Positions 54,001-64,000 of a stretch of 64,000 bases of DNA are shown here, in pieces. The notes beneath the pieces were generated by a model, which worked only from the letters and a program-made list of their open reading frames with translations, did not search any database and was not told the origin of the DNA. The number at the start of each line of letters is the position of its first letter. The stretch's first letter is position 1. The position numbers and the translations under genes were made by a program. Source of the stretch: Owenia fusiformis (taxonomy: Eukaryota; Annelida; Polychaeta; Sabellida; Oweniidae); assembly GCA_903813345.2 (NCBI GenBank), contig CAIIXF020000001.1:41819366-41883365 (forward strand), given 5' to 3'.

Positions 54001-55765
54001 GTGATTTTGGCCATTTTGGAACAAAATTGTCATAAGTGAACCCCCCTGGAATTTTTCAAAAAGTGAACCCCCCTTGGCAAATTCTGGCTACTGGCCTGTC
54101 ATGGGATGATGTAACAGAGTAAAACCATACAAGACAAGTTTTTATTGACATAAAACTGCAATATAAAGAACTTGCCTGTTAATGGTGTGTCACTATCTAT
54201 GATGTGAAACATTGTATGTATGCATCGTATTTCCAGTATTTTCAACATCTTCCTGACATAAATTATGGAGCTGCCTCTCAGTATGCTGGCTCTGTAGCAC
54301 TGGCTGATTACTGCCCTTATATACAAGAGTTCAATTGGAAAGATGGAGACATTGCTGTGAGAGGATCGGCATGTGGATATTTCCACAATAATGGGGGTAA
54401 GATGACCTATTCTGTAAGGGCAGGACCATCATATGTTAGAGGAAACTAACTTTGAATTCAAATCATTTTCAGTAGCAAATATAACCAGTAGCAAATGAAA
54501 CTCATTTTTTTCTTACCTCCCATGTACTATCACTGTACTGAAGACAATACTAATGCCTGGTTATTATTTCGAGCATGAAATTTTCAGAATTAAGAGTGAT
54601 TGTTGCAGTGCTGTTTTTCTAGTTTCTAATCCAAGCTACAAAGCTAGCAATAGTCTTAGAAGCAAAGTGCATGTTTTACAGGTACTCAGACACACTTTTG
54701 AAAGTTGCTACATCTATCTAAAAAGAATACTTTGTCATTTTACAGATACTAGTTTGAATTATGCGAGAGAAAAGTATGGGAACCAATCATTATGTGTGAA
54801 ACAGGGAGAACCGTTCAGTGTTACTCACTGTTCCTTCAAACAAAAGGTGCAACACTGGGGGAGTGGCTGTTATCAGGTATGTGCATATGAATTATATCTC
54901 CCTCAGGATATGACATTCAGATTGAAACACTTCATTATTTGGATAATCCTGGAGTTTTATTCTACATTCGTTGCAAAACTAGAAATTGTATATTTTGATT
55001 GTTGTACTCATTAAAACCCTTTTTTAATTATTTTAACTATTGAAACACCTTGATTTTGAACTTGTTGAACACCATGTATTTTGAACTCATTGAACACCAT
55101 GTATTTTGAACTAATTGAACACCATGTATTTTGTATGCTGAATTGTTATTGGAACACTGTGTATCTTGATTGCTTGACTACTGGAACCTTTTTTAAAGTT
55201 TTGAACTCTATGAGAGCTAAGCATTGATTGTTCCATTAAACTTCACTGTATTGAAGTTGTTCATGTTTTAACCCTCCTTGTATTTAAGTTGTTCATTTAT
55301 CATTTTTCAGTATGTTTGTGACTCTGAAGGGCTAGTCATTGTGGTGGATGGAAAACCACATCGATGTTACAAAGAAGGCCAAGAATTAGTCATCCAGTCT
55401 GTGACAACAAAATGGCTCCATGAGGGAACTCTCATATGTCCTTCTTGTCAAAAGTTCTGTGCAGTAAGTCAGAAAACTTACTTTTTTCATATGAAAATCC
55501 AATAAATGAGTATGAATCATGTATTTTAATGAGATATCCCACTACATGTATTTTTGTTCTTTACTGTATATTTTATTGTTTTCCATAGGACTCTGGTTTT
55601 GATTGTCCTGCTGATGTCACAATTAAGGCACCGTCACGGCAACAACAGCTGCAGGCCCCATGTACGAGTGCTGGTACATCGCAGAGCTACAATCATAATA
55701 TCATGTACACAAACCTGCTTGTTATTATAGCAGCTTTAATCTCATACCAGACACGGGTCAATTAA
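42079..55765 (+). CDS. LMLN: Leishmanolysin-like peptidase (M8 zinc metalloprotease), complete, 15 exons, 661 aa
   Basis: Exons: 42079-42186, 43449-43580, 45995-46077, 49782-49899, 50432-50604, 51010-51115, 51387-51484, 52337-52454, 52650-52834, 53290-53400, 53728-53860, 54237-54396, 54746-54876, 55311-55463, 55589-55765; sum 1986 nt, in frame throughout. Residues 1-21 are a signal peptide ([15 protein letters not shown]). HECGH at 25-29 resembles the propeptide cysteine switch of leishmanolysin. Zinc site: HEILHALGF, with H234, E235 and H238, third ligand H341 in [13 protein letters not shown], and Met-turn M352 eleven residues later, as in leishmanolysin. [10 protein letters not shown] and ADYCPY are family signatures. 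The Cys-rich C-terminal part has WGSGCYQ and CPSCQKFC. A short hydrophobic end ([13 protein letters not shown]) suggests GPI anchoring. Animal LMLN acts in cell migration and division. An in-frame ATG at 41989 would bury the signal peptide, so 42079 is preferred. Confidence 0.96.
43727..45495. repeat. 126 bp minisatellite, about 14 copies, in LMLN intron 2
   Basis: The unit contains GAGAGCAGACTTATTTTGTG, then AAAATGCTACTTACCCCCCA, then GTTAGCAATCTTGAAGAGGC and GGGGCATTTAAGGAATTAGA. Copies start at about 43727 and repeat every 123-127 bp to 45495, with very few differences, so the array is young or homogenized. The minus strand stays open over many units because 126 is divisible by three. Confidence 0.95.
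45565..45763. mobile_element. 199 bp MITE with CAGGCCCGTAGCCAGG ends
   Basis: CAGGCCCGTAGCCAGG and the inverse CCTGGCTACGGGCCTG bound an element with GGTTCGGGTGAACC and CATGCAGTTTTTCACCATTC inside. A second copy is at 53893-54098. The same sort of repeat is familiar from many invertebrate genomes. Target duplication is not clear. Confidence 0.8.
46324..46746 (-). repeat. Dispersed repeat, copy B, inverted relative to 31665-32096
   Basis: It matches the EB1-proximal copy in reverse complement along its full length, for example TGACGTAAATCAAGATTATT near 46706. It lies in LMLN intron 3. Confidence 0.7.
46747..48183. other. LMLN intron 3, middle part, no exon seen
   Basis: AT-rich with a run of 16 G at about 47335. 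Two ORFs, 47796-47990 and 47994-48215, have no recognizable domain and lack splice context that would fit LMLN phases. Confidence 0.35.
48184..49045 (+). repeat. GTCC-type dispersed repeat, second long copy
   Basis: Begins TCTCACCAAACAAAGTTCGA, then GTCCATCCATCCG, then several units containing TCAAATACCAGTTGAC and ATGGC...CCATTTTTC. It ends near GGTGGGATATGCCACTCCGT. It parallels 15310-16330. Confidence 0.6.
49291..49425. repeat. 35 bp minisatellite, about four copies
   Basis: GGTGTTTGGTGCAAGATTAT units start at 49291, 49326, 49361 and 49396 with increasing divergence. Confidence 0.8.
50802..50830 (+). repeat. Solo mariner-type end
   Basis: TACAGGGTGGCTCAAATGAT resembles the ends of the CAGGGTGG family elsewhere in the window; no opposite end found nearby. 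In LMLN intron 5. Confidence 0.45.
53893..54098. mobile_element. 206 bp MITE with CAGGCCCGTAGCCAGG ends, second copy
   Basis: Left end CAGGCCCGTAGCCAGG and inverse right end CTGGCTACTGGCCTG; the interior matches 45565-45763. In LMLN intron 11. Flanks share TCAT but a full duplication is not certain. Confidence 0.8.
55067..55141. repeat. 25 bp tandem repeat, three copies
   Basis: GAACACCATGTATTTTGAAC units at 55067, 55092 and 55117, in LMLN intron 13. Confidence 0.85.
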
Positions 55766-56115
55766 TGTCAAAGATCTCAACACAAGAGTATACTTGTATA
55801 AGTGCAGTAGCTTGAGTAATCATGGCTGCAAGTGATAATAGTATAGACATGTAAAGGGTGTCATGAATGCTGCATTTAGAGTTTGATGCATCATGCACAT
55901 AAGACACCTAGACTTGTGCCCCATGCATACAAGACACGTAGACCTTTGTGTTTCATGTGCACAAAACAATACATGTAAATTGTAGAACTTTGTGTTACAC
56001 TGGACACAAAGCACCTAGATATTTGTGTTTTTTGCATACAACCTTTGTTTCATGCATACTAAGCACTACAGATCTTTGTTGACATAGATCTTTGTGTTTT
56101 ATGCATATGCAAAAT

Positions 56116-56121
56116 AATAAA
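56116..56121 (+). promoter_or_regulatory. Candidate polyadenylation signal of LMLN
   Basis: AATAAA 351 bp after the stop codon; another at 56615-56620. Confidence 0.4.
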
Positions 56122-56621
56122 TCCTTGTCTTTTGTACAGTGATCTGATACATACAAGACATGAAAGAGTTGTGTTTCACGTGGACCTTTGTCCAAAATGA
56201 GGCTATTTTACACAGGGGACATTTTGATCACCCTCAATCCAGTGTTTTAAATCATGAAATATACTGTGGTATACCCTCAGAACAGGGGTAGATTCCATCA
56301 TTTATTGGTGGATGGAAAGTGCAATATAAAGCAGTTTTAGTTAATGCCAAGTAATATACATTTAAATTGTTGAAAAGAAACATATAGTGTTCCTGTATCA
56401 TAGCACAACAGCAAAATTATGATTTATACAGTAATGGGTGATGTCATTGTCCAGCATGTAGTTTGCACTGAATGCATCTTGGGAGGAAAACATAAAACAT
56501 ATTGATCCAGAAGAAAAGAGTATGGGTTAGGCGTATTGCAATCTTAGTTGCCCTTTGTGTTTAATATTTTACATGCTGTTGGCATGGAAACACAAGAGGC
56601 ATAAATTTATGGTAAATAAAT

Positions 56622-57413
56622 TGAAAAGTATGTTTATGAGAAACATAAGCATACACAGTTCTGAGAGGGTATTGATATATTAGTATCTGTGTAATATTAC
56701 TTACACTACTTTGTACAACATAATATATTGACTTACTTATGAGCTATAGTATTAAGGGTTTTGAGTACCTCATTGTTTAAAGTTTCCAGCTGAAGATTGT
56801 TTAGCAGAAAGTTTGTGATATTTTATTCCCAAATAACAGCTGACTAAGCGCATGGTACATTGTGTTATTTGTTAAAGTGCATATATAATTATGTTATCAC
56901 AGTGGGGCGACTACTTAAGGTAGTAGCTGCTGCTGAATAGTTTTTTTCTGTCATTTTAGTTATACACTATATATGACACGTTGTATTTCTTCATTTTAAA
57001 ACCAGCACTATTACTCTTAATATTTTTCACAAAATAATTATTGAATTTTGGTGTTTGGTTTGTGAGATGTATCTTGGATGCCAAATAGTTAGATTAAAAG
57101 ATTCATAATATTAGATGTTTTAGGGGCCGGGTTAAAATATCAATGTCAATTTCTTCATTTATGATGGGGGCTTTTAAGAATTATTGAAATTAACATAGGT
57201 AACTATATCAGTGCTCTTGAACTTTAATAACAGTAAACTCTTCAAAATAATATATTTTTCACCTTGGTCTTTGAAGTAACAAAAGTATCAGAGATTTTAA
57301 TCCCGGTGTTTGAATCATAGTTTTGATAGATTGGGATTTTCAGAAAAAAAACTATGATGTAGTTAGTTACTAGGGGAAACATGTGTTGTTCCTTGTTATT
57401 ATATCGTACTACA
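56622..57413. other. 3' flank of LMLN, no gene seen
   Basis: AT-rich; no coding signal or transposon ends recognized. Confidence 0.35.
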
Positions 57414-57415
57414 TA

Positions 57416-58028
57416 CAGGGTGGGCCAAAAAAACGCCACTTTTTTTTCAAGACACTACAACTTTTTTCTTTTCCAACCTACTTACCTCAAATTTTGCAGT
57501 TATATAGTGCCAAAGGTTCTTAGCAATAATATAATGTAACAAGTCATTCAACTATTTGATCTAAAAGGGGAGTTCAATTGGTCCGCCACCCTAATTGATG
57601 GTATATTTTAGATTTAGTCGCCTTGCTGATATTGCAGTATCAATGAAATGTTGGCTAAGTTTTTTCCAACCTGTCTAAATTCCCAGCTTTAGTTGAGCAA
57701 TTTTCTAGATTGGGTGCCTTCATACAATCTCCTGGAGACCTTCCCATACCCTATACTCACTGGGGTTTGAATCAGGGCTATTAGCTTGGCGATCATCAGG
57801 CCGTATCAGTTCAGGAATATTTTGCAAATTATGCTTATTTCTCATGAAAACCACATGTTTAAGTGAGACGCTGGTGACATATTTTATTCAAGTAAAACTG
57901 TATAATTAATGATTCATGGCTAGATAACAACCTCAAGTTTCATTTGGTATGCTAATTATGATTTAATATCAAAAATTAAAAAGTTATAGCATTTTGAAAA
58001 AAAGTGGCGTTTTTTTTGGCCCACCCTG
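57416..58028. mobile_element. Mariner-like MITE, 613 bp, TA duplication, CAGGGTGGGCC ends
   Basis: TA at 57414-57415 and 58029-58030 flank CAGGGTGGGCCAAAAAAACG and the inverse CGTTTTTTTTGGCCCACCCTG-type end. The interior has no intact transposase ORF. Confidence 0.85.
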
Positions 58029-58030
58029 TA

Positions 58031-60299
58031 TAGTACTATATATATATGTAGGCACTGAAGTGTGCAATGCTAGTTATTGAAGACATCATACTGTAAAATG
58101 TTATTTATATCATTGATGTAAATGTCTAGATATCTGCACATGTACTTAGATGTATATATCTTGCTTTTGTATATGTTTTATACCAAGTAAATCCTGTCTA
58201 ATGTAAACGCCACATTCATCGAGAGAAATTCACATGAAAAGAACGATTTTAGCCTCTTGAATACCTCTAAAAGGGTTTTAAACCATAGCTTTAGCACTTT
58301 TAATTTTCTGCTAGATTTTTGGACATTTACATCTAAATACACAATATTTGATGTTTGATTTCATAGGAATAGTAAACATTCACCTGTTACATACATTTTA
58401 AACATAATTTGTGTGGATTGGATAAAAATTGTTCTAGTGAAAAATTCTTTGACAGATATATCTGTCACTCTGGGTTCCCAATGAATTTTATTTGTGACAG
58501 AAATATCCATCATTCTTGGTATTCAAGAGGTTAATTTGAGTTATAAAGATGTAAACACACACAGGTTTCACTTCAATCATGAACTTCAGGTCCATGCGTC
58601 AATTATACAGGGTTACCAAATTCAATCTACTTATTATACAATGGGTCAATATAAATATAGAAATGTAAATGTCAAGAAGTGATAAGCATTATGAACATCA
58701 TTATAGTTTTGTTGATAATTAGCCTATATCACTTGTAAACTACAGATATTTTCTTTATCAATGTTACTGTGTGATACTAATCATGTCATGGAGATTTTGT
58801 ATAATTATTTATACGGGAAGGTTTTTATGATTCTGAGAGAAGTTTTTTGCTTCACATGAAATTTAGTGTGAAATGACCTTTTTAAAGGTACAGTGCACAT
58901 GTACATTGGTTATGTGTTAACTTACAACATGGTTCACTATAATATATTGCATATTTTACAAATTTTAAAGAAGAAATCAAAATTGATCTTAGTTGTATAA
59001 AGTTATGTATTTACAATGTAGCCTAGCCTAGTCTAGAATTGACTATTTTTCACTATTTTCTTTAATTTGTAGAAAATCTTTACTTGATGTGAAGTGACAC
59101 ATTTTAGTGGCAAATGTAAGTAAGTGATTGATATCTGATGGTTATATCCATTGTGATAACTATAGGATAACTTATTTATTGGTTGTTGTTAACTAGAAAG
59201 AGTAAAGCTTGGATATTATGTTTTGTTTGTATTTATTATCAGTTGTTTAGATGCTTAATGTGTTCAATTTTCTGTTTGGAAACTCTGCTTTGATTTTTAA
59301 AAATAAAAAAAGCCAGTACATGTATTTTATTATGGTATTGAGATATATCTGTACAATTGAGATAATGAGAAACAAAAAGTAATGCATTTCTTTTTATTAT
59401 TGTATTGCTATAATCTTGAAACATTACATGTACATATGAACATGTGCAATGTCTTGGTGCCATATTTTCAACTATATGTCCTGTGAAAGTATGTGCTTTC
59501 TGGAAAGCTTTAGAAAGCCTATGGTCAAATACAATTCCCTCTAAAGGTTTGACAACTAGAAGTTCATTTTTGACCTGTTTATGTTTTAAAAAACATCAAT
59601 TTTTATGGACATTTCTGACCTATTGTACTTGAGGGACAAAATGAGTATCCAGTCCAAACTTCCAGTTGCCAAACTTATGGAGGGGGTGTATACTGATACT
59701 TTTATGTACAAACAGGGCGACAAAAACATTGAATTTGAAATGTAATATCACACTCTCTGGAGTGTCAATTGTAGAATCAAGAATGAAATGAGTTAAACTT
59801 ACACTCTTCCTAGTTGGGGAACCAAAATATTCATTAGATGAATTATATTGTATGAAATATGCCAAAATTAATATGATATACAGAGTCATAAAATTTTATG
59901 AATGCGTTCTCTTAATATAAAGTATTACAGTAACTATAATATACTGTAAAACACATTGAATTCGTGGGAGCACACAGCAGTGTTGTTACCATTTCCAAGC
60001 TGAGTTAAATTATATCGAAAATGTTGTATTTCCCATCCTTTTCTTTCAAATTTCCCATAATCCTTTGTGAATGAAGATCAGAGGTGATCATCGTCGGCAT
60101 CTTGCTTCATCAAGCTTCGGATCGCGGAAAGAATGTAGTGATTGAGCTTGGGAAGCGACGATGCTTGTCTGCTTGAATTAGGCATTGATTATATTGTTAT
60201 GTGGAATGTGAAAGAAGCTGATTGCTTGGGGGAATTTATATCGCACCCTTGGTTGCTATATTGTGATCAGCTTGCTCAAAGAGTGTCATCCCCATAATC
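58031..60299. other. Intergenic between LMLN and GTPBP4, no gene seen
   Basis: AT-rich sequence. Paired motifs such as ACAGATATATCTGTC at 58452 are small palindromes. The ORFs at 58494, 59444 and 59620 have no family resemblance or splice support. Confidence 0.35.
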
Positions 60300-60560
60300 C
60301 TGTCTATATGTTTTCAGGCAAACAGTTCGAGGAATTGATTTTAGATTTTCAGGGATAGCTCTATATATGAAAATAAATATCTAGAACTGTTTTGATTTTG
60401 GACATGCTGAGTCAATTTAAAAGCAGCCATTTTGGATGTTTCAGTCTAAACTGTTTGATGGGTTAATCTATATCTTTTATGATTTTTCTTGGTATGAGAT
60501 TGAAACTGATTGGCTATGGTAGCCATTTTGGATTTTCTATCTTAAAATCTTGGGTTGTCT
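60300..60560. repeat. Diverged copies of the 160 bp unit of 9948-10445
   Basis: CCTGTCTATATGTTTTCAGG, GATTTTCAGGGATAGC and AGCCATTTTGGATG follow the same order of words as the tandem units near 10 kb. Confidence 0.45.
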
Positions 60561-61639
60561 AAAGATTTCGATGCACTGTTGTCTGACAATTTATATTGAT
60601 TTTCTTATCATTATAATTAATATTGCCAAACTGGTTAATTTATTTTTTGGGATATTCTATTGAAGGGTACGATATTGTTCACCATGTGTCTTGCTTTAAG
60701 TTATTTATTATACACCATTTTTGTAATTTACATTGATGTCTTGTAAATATTTGTATTTGATATTCAATAAAATTGAATGTAAACATGACATCAAGTTTTA
60801 TATTTGATTTAAATGGACTGTAGACATTAACTTTTGGATTTGATTGTGAGTGAAATTCTTAGTTAAATGTTTTCCACCCACATCATTTCATATCTTGCCT
60901 TTTTCTAAAATGTCAGTTCTGACTATTTCCTAAAGTTTTGAGAAAAAATCTGCTCACCTCAAGCAGCTTGTAGAGGTTGGCCCAAAAAGAGGTTGTTAAA
61001 ACAAAATCCTTCAAGCTTGTGTTATATTTGTTGTTATTATTGGAATTTTGAATTCAGTCATTCTACTTTGGGATAAGGAAAAAAATTAATGTGCGACTAA
61101 TGCAGCTCTACTCTCTATGTCCGTCTCATCAAATATGTATTTTTAAGAATGGGAAATTCCTCAACCACAAAATACAATAATGAACAACAAATGATTATCT
61201 ACCTTTAGCCATTTATATTTTTATTTTACATTATTCCATTTATATATTCTGTTATGTTTTATACAAATAAAGTTTATTCATCGAATTGAATATTGTTCCA
61301 AACATTCCAAACCTATACATTTTAATAATGTAACAACTAATTTGTAATTTTTCTCTCATTAGTTTATCTTTACAAATTCTTATATTTTACTGTAAGAATA
61401 TATTTTTTTGTATTTTGCCATTTTGAACACTCCATCATTTCCATGAAAGGTGTAAGATTTGATGGTATTTTACAATGTCATAATATAGATAATGATAAAT
61501 TATGTGCTCCCTAAAAATAATAAGTATTTTACACTCTAAATATGAATCTTATATAAAGGGTGTATTTCACATAAATATACAAAGTTAAGATTATAATGAG
61601 TCGGGTCTTTCTCATATTTCGTTTCAGCATTGTATAACA

Positions 61640-61725
61640 TGCAAAGAACACCAACTGCCAAACACCACCCACAAAAAAAGTTGCAGACTTTAACAGTATG
61701 TCACCATCTCTGGTGGCAACATAAA
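61640..61725 (-). repeat. GGTGGT dispersed repeat fragment
   Basis: Contains CAACTGCCAAACACCACC, the inverse of GGTGTTTGGCAGTTGG near 14050, and CACCATCTCTGGTGGC. It lies just downstream of the GTPBP4 stop codon on its strand. Confidence 0.5.
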
Positions 61726-61772
61726 AACTGATCTTATATAATTGATGAATGTCGCATAAATATGCAAAGCTT

Positions 61773-63743
61773 TTATCGTCGGTCTGTCTTTCCCATTTTT
61801 CTTTTTCCAGCAAACAGATGTTTAGGTTTCTTCTCTGAAATATGTCTGTCTGATTCTCCAATTTTGCCAAAGCGGTTAAAGTTCTTTTGTTGAGCTTTCT
61901 TAGCTATCTTCCTAACCTTAGCTCCCATCTGGAATAACATAGATAATATGATATACAAATGAATATCCAAAACTGATCAAAAGTTCAGGTAAATAGTGAG
62001 AATTCACTTATATGGAATAAGCAGTTACAATCCATTACTAGAAATAAATGGTTACAATTCATATGTGACATAAAAGGTGAGAATTCATTAATGTTAATTG
62101 ATAATACAAACAAGACAATAACAATATGGCAATTTTTAAAGTGTGATAGAAAGTAAGTGGTATTTTTATGTCACCACCAAAAAGTGGTGACATATTGTTA
62201 TGGTCTCCGTTTTTTTGACGGCGATCGGTGGTTGGTGGTTGACTTCAATTGTTTTCAAAATAATTTACAAATGTTTTCAGAAGTTCAAATCTGACTTTAT
62301 ATTTAAGATTTGACCTTCAATTACCTTTTCAAGGTCAAAAAGCGTCAAAAAGTTTTTTTCAACTTGCTTCAAATTGACCAATTTTTTTTCAAAGTGCTCA
62401 ACAGTTCAAATCTGACTATAGATTTGACCTCCAATGACATTCTCAAGGCCAAAATAGATTTGACCTTTAATGACCTCAAGGTCAAAAATGTCTTATATCT
62501 TGCTTCAACTAGGTGGTGACATTTTGTAATGTTAATGCCTTGTTTTTACTAAAACTGTCTACTGAAAGAATGTCTCATACGAGTGTAATATCCTTTTTAT
62601 CCTTAAGTTTTTGTATGTTTTACATTTAGTTAAAACAAGAATATCATACCTCCTTGTCTCTGATGCCAGACTTGTCTCTTGGGGTCCTAGATGAGCTACG
62701 TTGTCGACTAGCTGAAGGGTCACGCGATTCAGATCTTTTGCGCTTCAATGCTTGTCTACTGGCACTCTTAGACCTCTCTCTACCAAGGTGGGACTGAAAT
62801 ATATCCATATATTCATTATTTATCAATTGAAAATCCATAGCTGTTAATTACTGATGACATTCTAGAGATCACATTTTGTAATATATATACCATAGATTAA
62901 AATGTATATATACATTTTGTACAATTGATAACAGCTATTTGGTAAAGTCCAAAATATTCCATCTCAAAGAATATATTTATTAATTAGTCTTATTCAGAGC
63001 TTCTATGCAAATCCATACAGCTGAGTAAAATCTGAGATGAAATATTTTGAATTATGCAAATTACCAGAATGATGACTTTTCATTGTGATTTACTTAATAT
63101 GACTTTTCATTATGATTTACATGACTTTTCATTGTGATTTACTTAATATCACTTTTCATTGTGATTTACTTAATATCACTTTTCATTGTAATTTACTTAA
63201 TATGACTATTGATTTCCTGTCACACTTACATCTTCTCCAAACTCCACATCTGCCCCCATTGCCCTCATCTTTCTCTCCATCTGCCTCTCCCGTAGCTTGA
63301 TTGCTGTCCTGGGTAGGTGAGGCTTCTCTACTTTCCTCTTGCCCTTTGATTCTATCATTATCAGACCTTTCACTTCTCGGATTCTGAGCACAATCATTTT
63401 CATTTAAGTTATATTGATGGGGTTCCTTTCAATGTGGCTGTATTAGCACAACCAAGCAGATTACAGAAAGGGTCAACAGACTAGAGACAAGTTGAGCTTA
63501 ACATCAATTAATTAAAAACAGAAGATTTACATGGGACTCCAAACTGTAAAGTTCAACAAAGTTTTCTCATTGTAAGGTTAATCGAAAATGTTCACATACA
63601 GGGTTCAGCATATTCAATCAAATAACTCACTGTTTTGCAGTCTTTCTAATTTCCTTCATTTCTTCATCTTCATCACTCATGTCAGAGTCATAAGCCCCAG
63701 CCTTCTCTCTTAATTCTTCCTCTCTCTCCAGGGCTTCTAGTTT
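61773..63743 (-). CDS. GTPBP4: Nucleolar GTP-binding protein 1 (GTPBP4/NOG1), last four exons, 5' part off the right edge
   Basis: Minus-strand exons in transcription order: 63631-63743, 63230-63383, 62650-62793, 61773-61928; together 188 residues plus stop, phases 2, 0 and 0 consistent. An acidic helix ([27 protein letters not shown]) leads to a basic stretch [11 protein letters not shown]. An Arg/Ser-rich segment with [16 protein letters not shown] follows, and the end contains [20 protein letters not shown] and [10 protein letters not shown]. This order matches the C-terminal region of GTPBP4. The GTPase domain is beyond the window. NOG1 is an essential GTPase of 60S ribosomal subunit assembly in the nucleolus; the basic C-terminus fits nucleolar and pre-ribosome binding. 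Confidence 0.94.
62165..62530. repeat. TATGTCACCACC dispersed element in GTPBP4 intron
   Basis: Starts TTATGTCACCACCAAAAAGT and ends with the inverse-like TAGGTGGTGACATTTTGTAA. Inside are repeated TTTGACCT and CAAGGTCAAAA words. Probably a MITE; related fragments near 14018 and 61640. Confidence 0.55.
63073..63207. repeat. About 27 bp tandem repeat, five copies
   Basis: ACTTTTCATTGTGATTTACT units in a GTPBP4 intron; the second copy is shorter. The open plus-strand frame through it is an artefact. Confidence 0.85.
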
Positions 63744-64000
63744 CTGAAACACAGTAGAGACATCTATAATATTCTTTACAAAAGATTAAATACATCTACA
63801 CTCTGCTTAAATACATCTATACTCTGATTAAATACATATATCTACTAACTGATTAAAACACCAACATTTTGTTTGCATAAAGTGGCTGACCTTCATTTCA
63901 CACTTAAACTCAGATAACAGACAAGGAATTCAAATTTATATTTCAGATCAGTGGTATTTTACCAACATCAAAACTGTTAATCATCTGGAGGTTACAAAAG
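63744..64000. other. GTPBP4 intron running off the right edge
   Basis: Includes a short three-copy TTAAATACATCTA repeat (63787-63850). No further exon was recognized. Confidence 0.5.

Noticed and set aside
54553..55014. 153-codon plus-strand ORF
   Set aside because: Only 54746-54876 is coding (LMLN exon 13); the rest is intron that happens to be open.

Overview
This is a 64 kb piece of an AT-rich animal nuclear genome. Genes are split into many short exons with GT-AG introns, and the introns and intergenic DNA are packed with small DNA transposons, hairpin (foldback) elements and minisatellites. The four main genes are ordinary metazoan housekeeping or membrane genes with invertebrate-style divergence. 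A marine invertebrate bilaterian (for example mollusc, brachiopod, hemichordate or cephalochordate) is my best guess; the sequence alone does not settle it. There are no operons, CRISPR arrays or prokaryotic features. Exon borders were placed by hand from splice consensus, reading phase and family resemblance.

Layout. 1-5.4 kb, minus strand: the first three coding exons of PSMB2 (proteasome beta-4 subunit); its 4.7 kb first intron is a nest of foldback transposons. 5.4-13.7 kb: intergenic or 5' flanking DNA made largely of MITEs, several inserted into each other with readable target-site duplications. 13.75-33.7 kb, plus strand: a MAPRE/EB1 microtubule plus-end tracking gene. 34-42 kb: mostly repeats, one initiator tRNA-Met gene on the minus strand, and one candidate short secreted-protein ORF (41.6-41.9 kb, minus). 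42.1-55.8 kb, plus strand: a complete 15-exon leishmanolysin-like metallopeptidase (LMLN, 661 codons). 56-61.7 kb: repeats and 3' flank. 61.8-63.7 kb, minus strand: the last four exons of GTPBP4/NOG1, a ribosome-biogenesis GTPase; the GTPase domain lies beyond the right edge.

The most interesting item is the EB1 gene. It has two equal-length (107 nt) versions of one exon of the calponin-homology domain, with splice phases that allow exactly one to be used. It also has four candidate last exons, each entered in the same phase after the same EBH-domain codon, giving tails ending EEFH, DDDV, EEY or ETY. The terminal EEY/F motif is what CAP-Gly proteins bind, so one gene could combine two microtubule-binding surfaces with four tails, up to eight EB proteins. 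This is inferred from sequence only; transcripts are needed.

Secondary items: a 540 bp near-perfect palindrome with a 5 bp target duplication; two members of an 8 bp-TSD foldback family; two clear nested insertions, one with the empty site preserved in the opposite hairpin arm; a 14-copy 126 bp minisatellite in an LMLN intron; and a 3.7 kb decayed transposon with XPG-nuclease-like (Academ-like) coding remnants.
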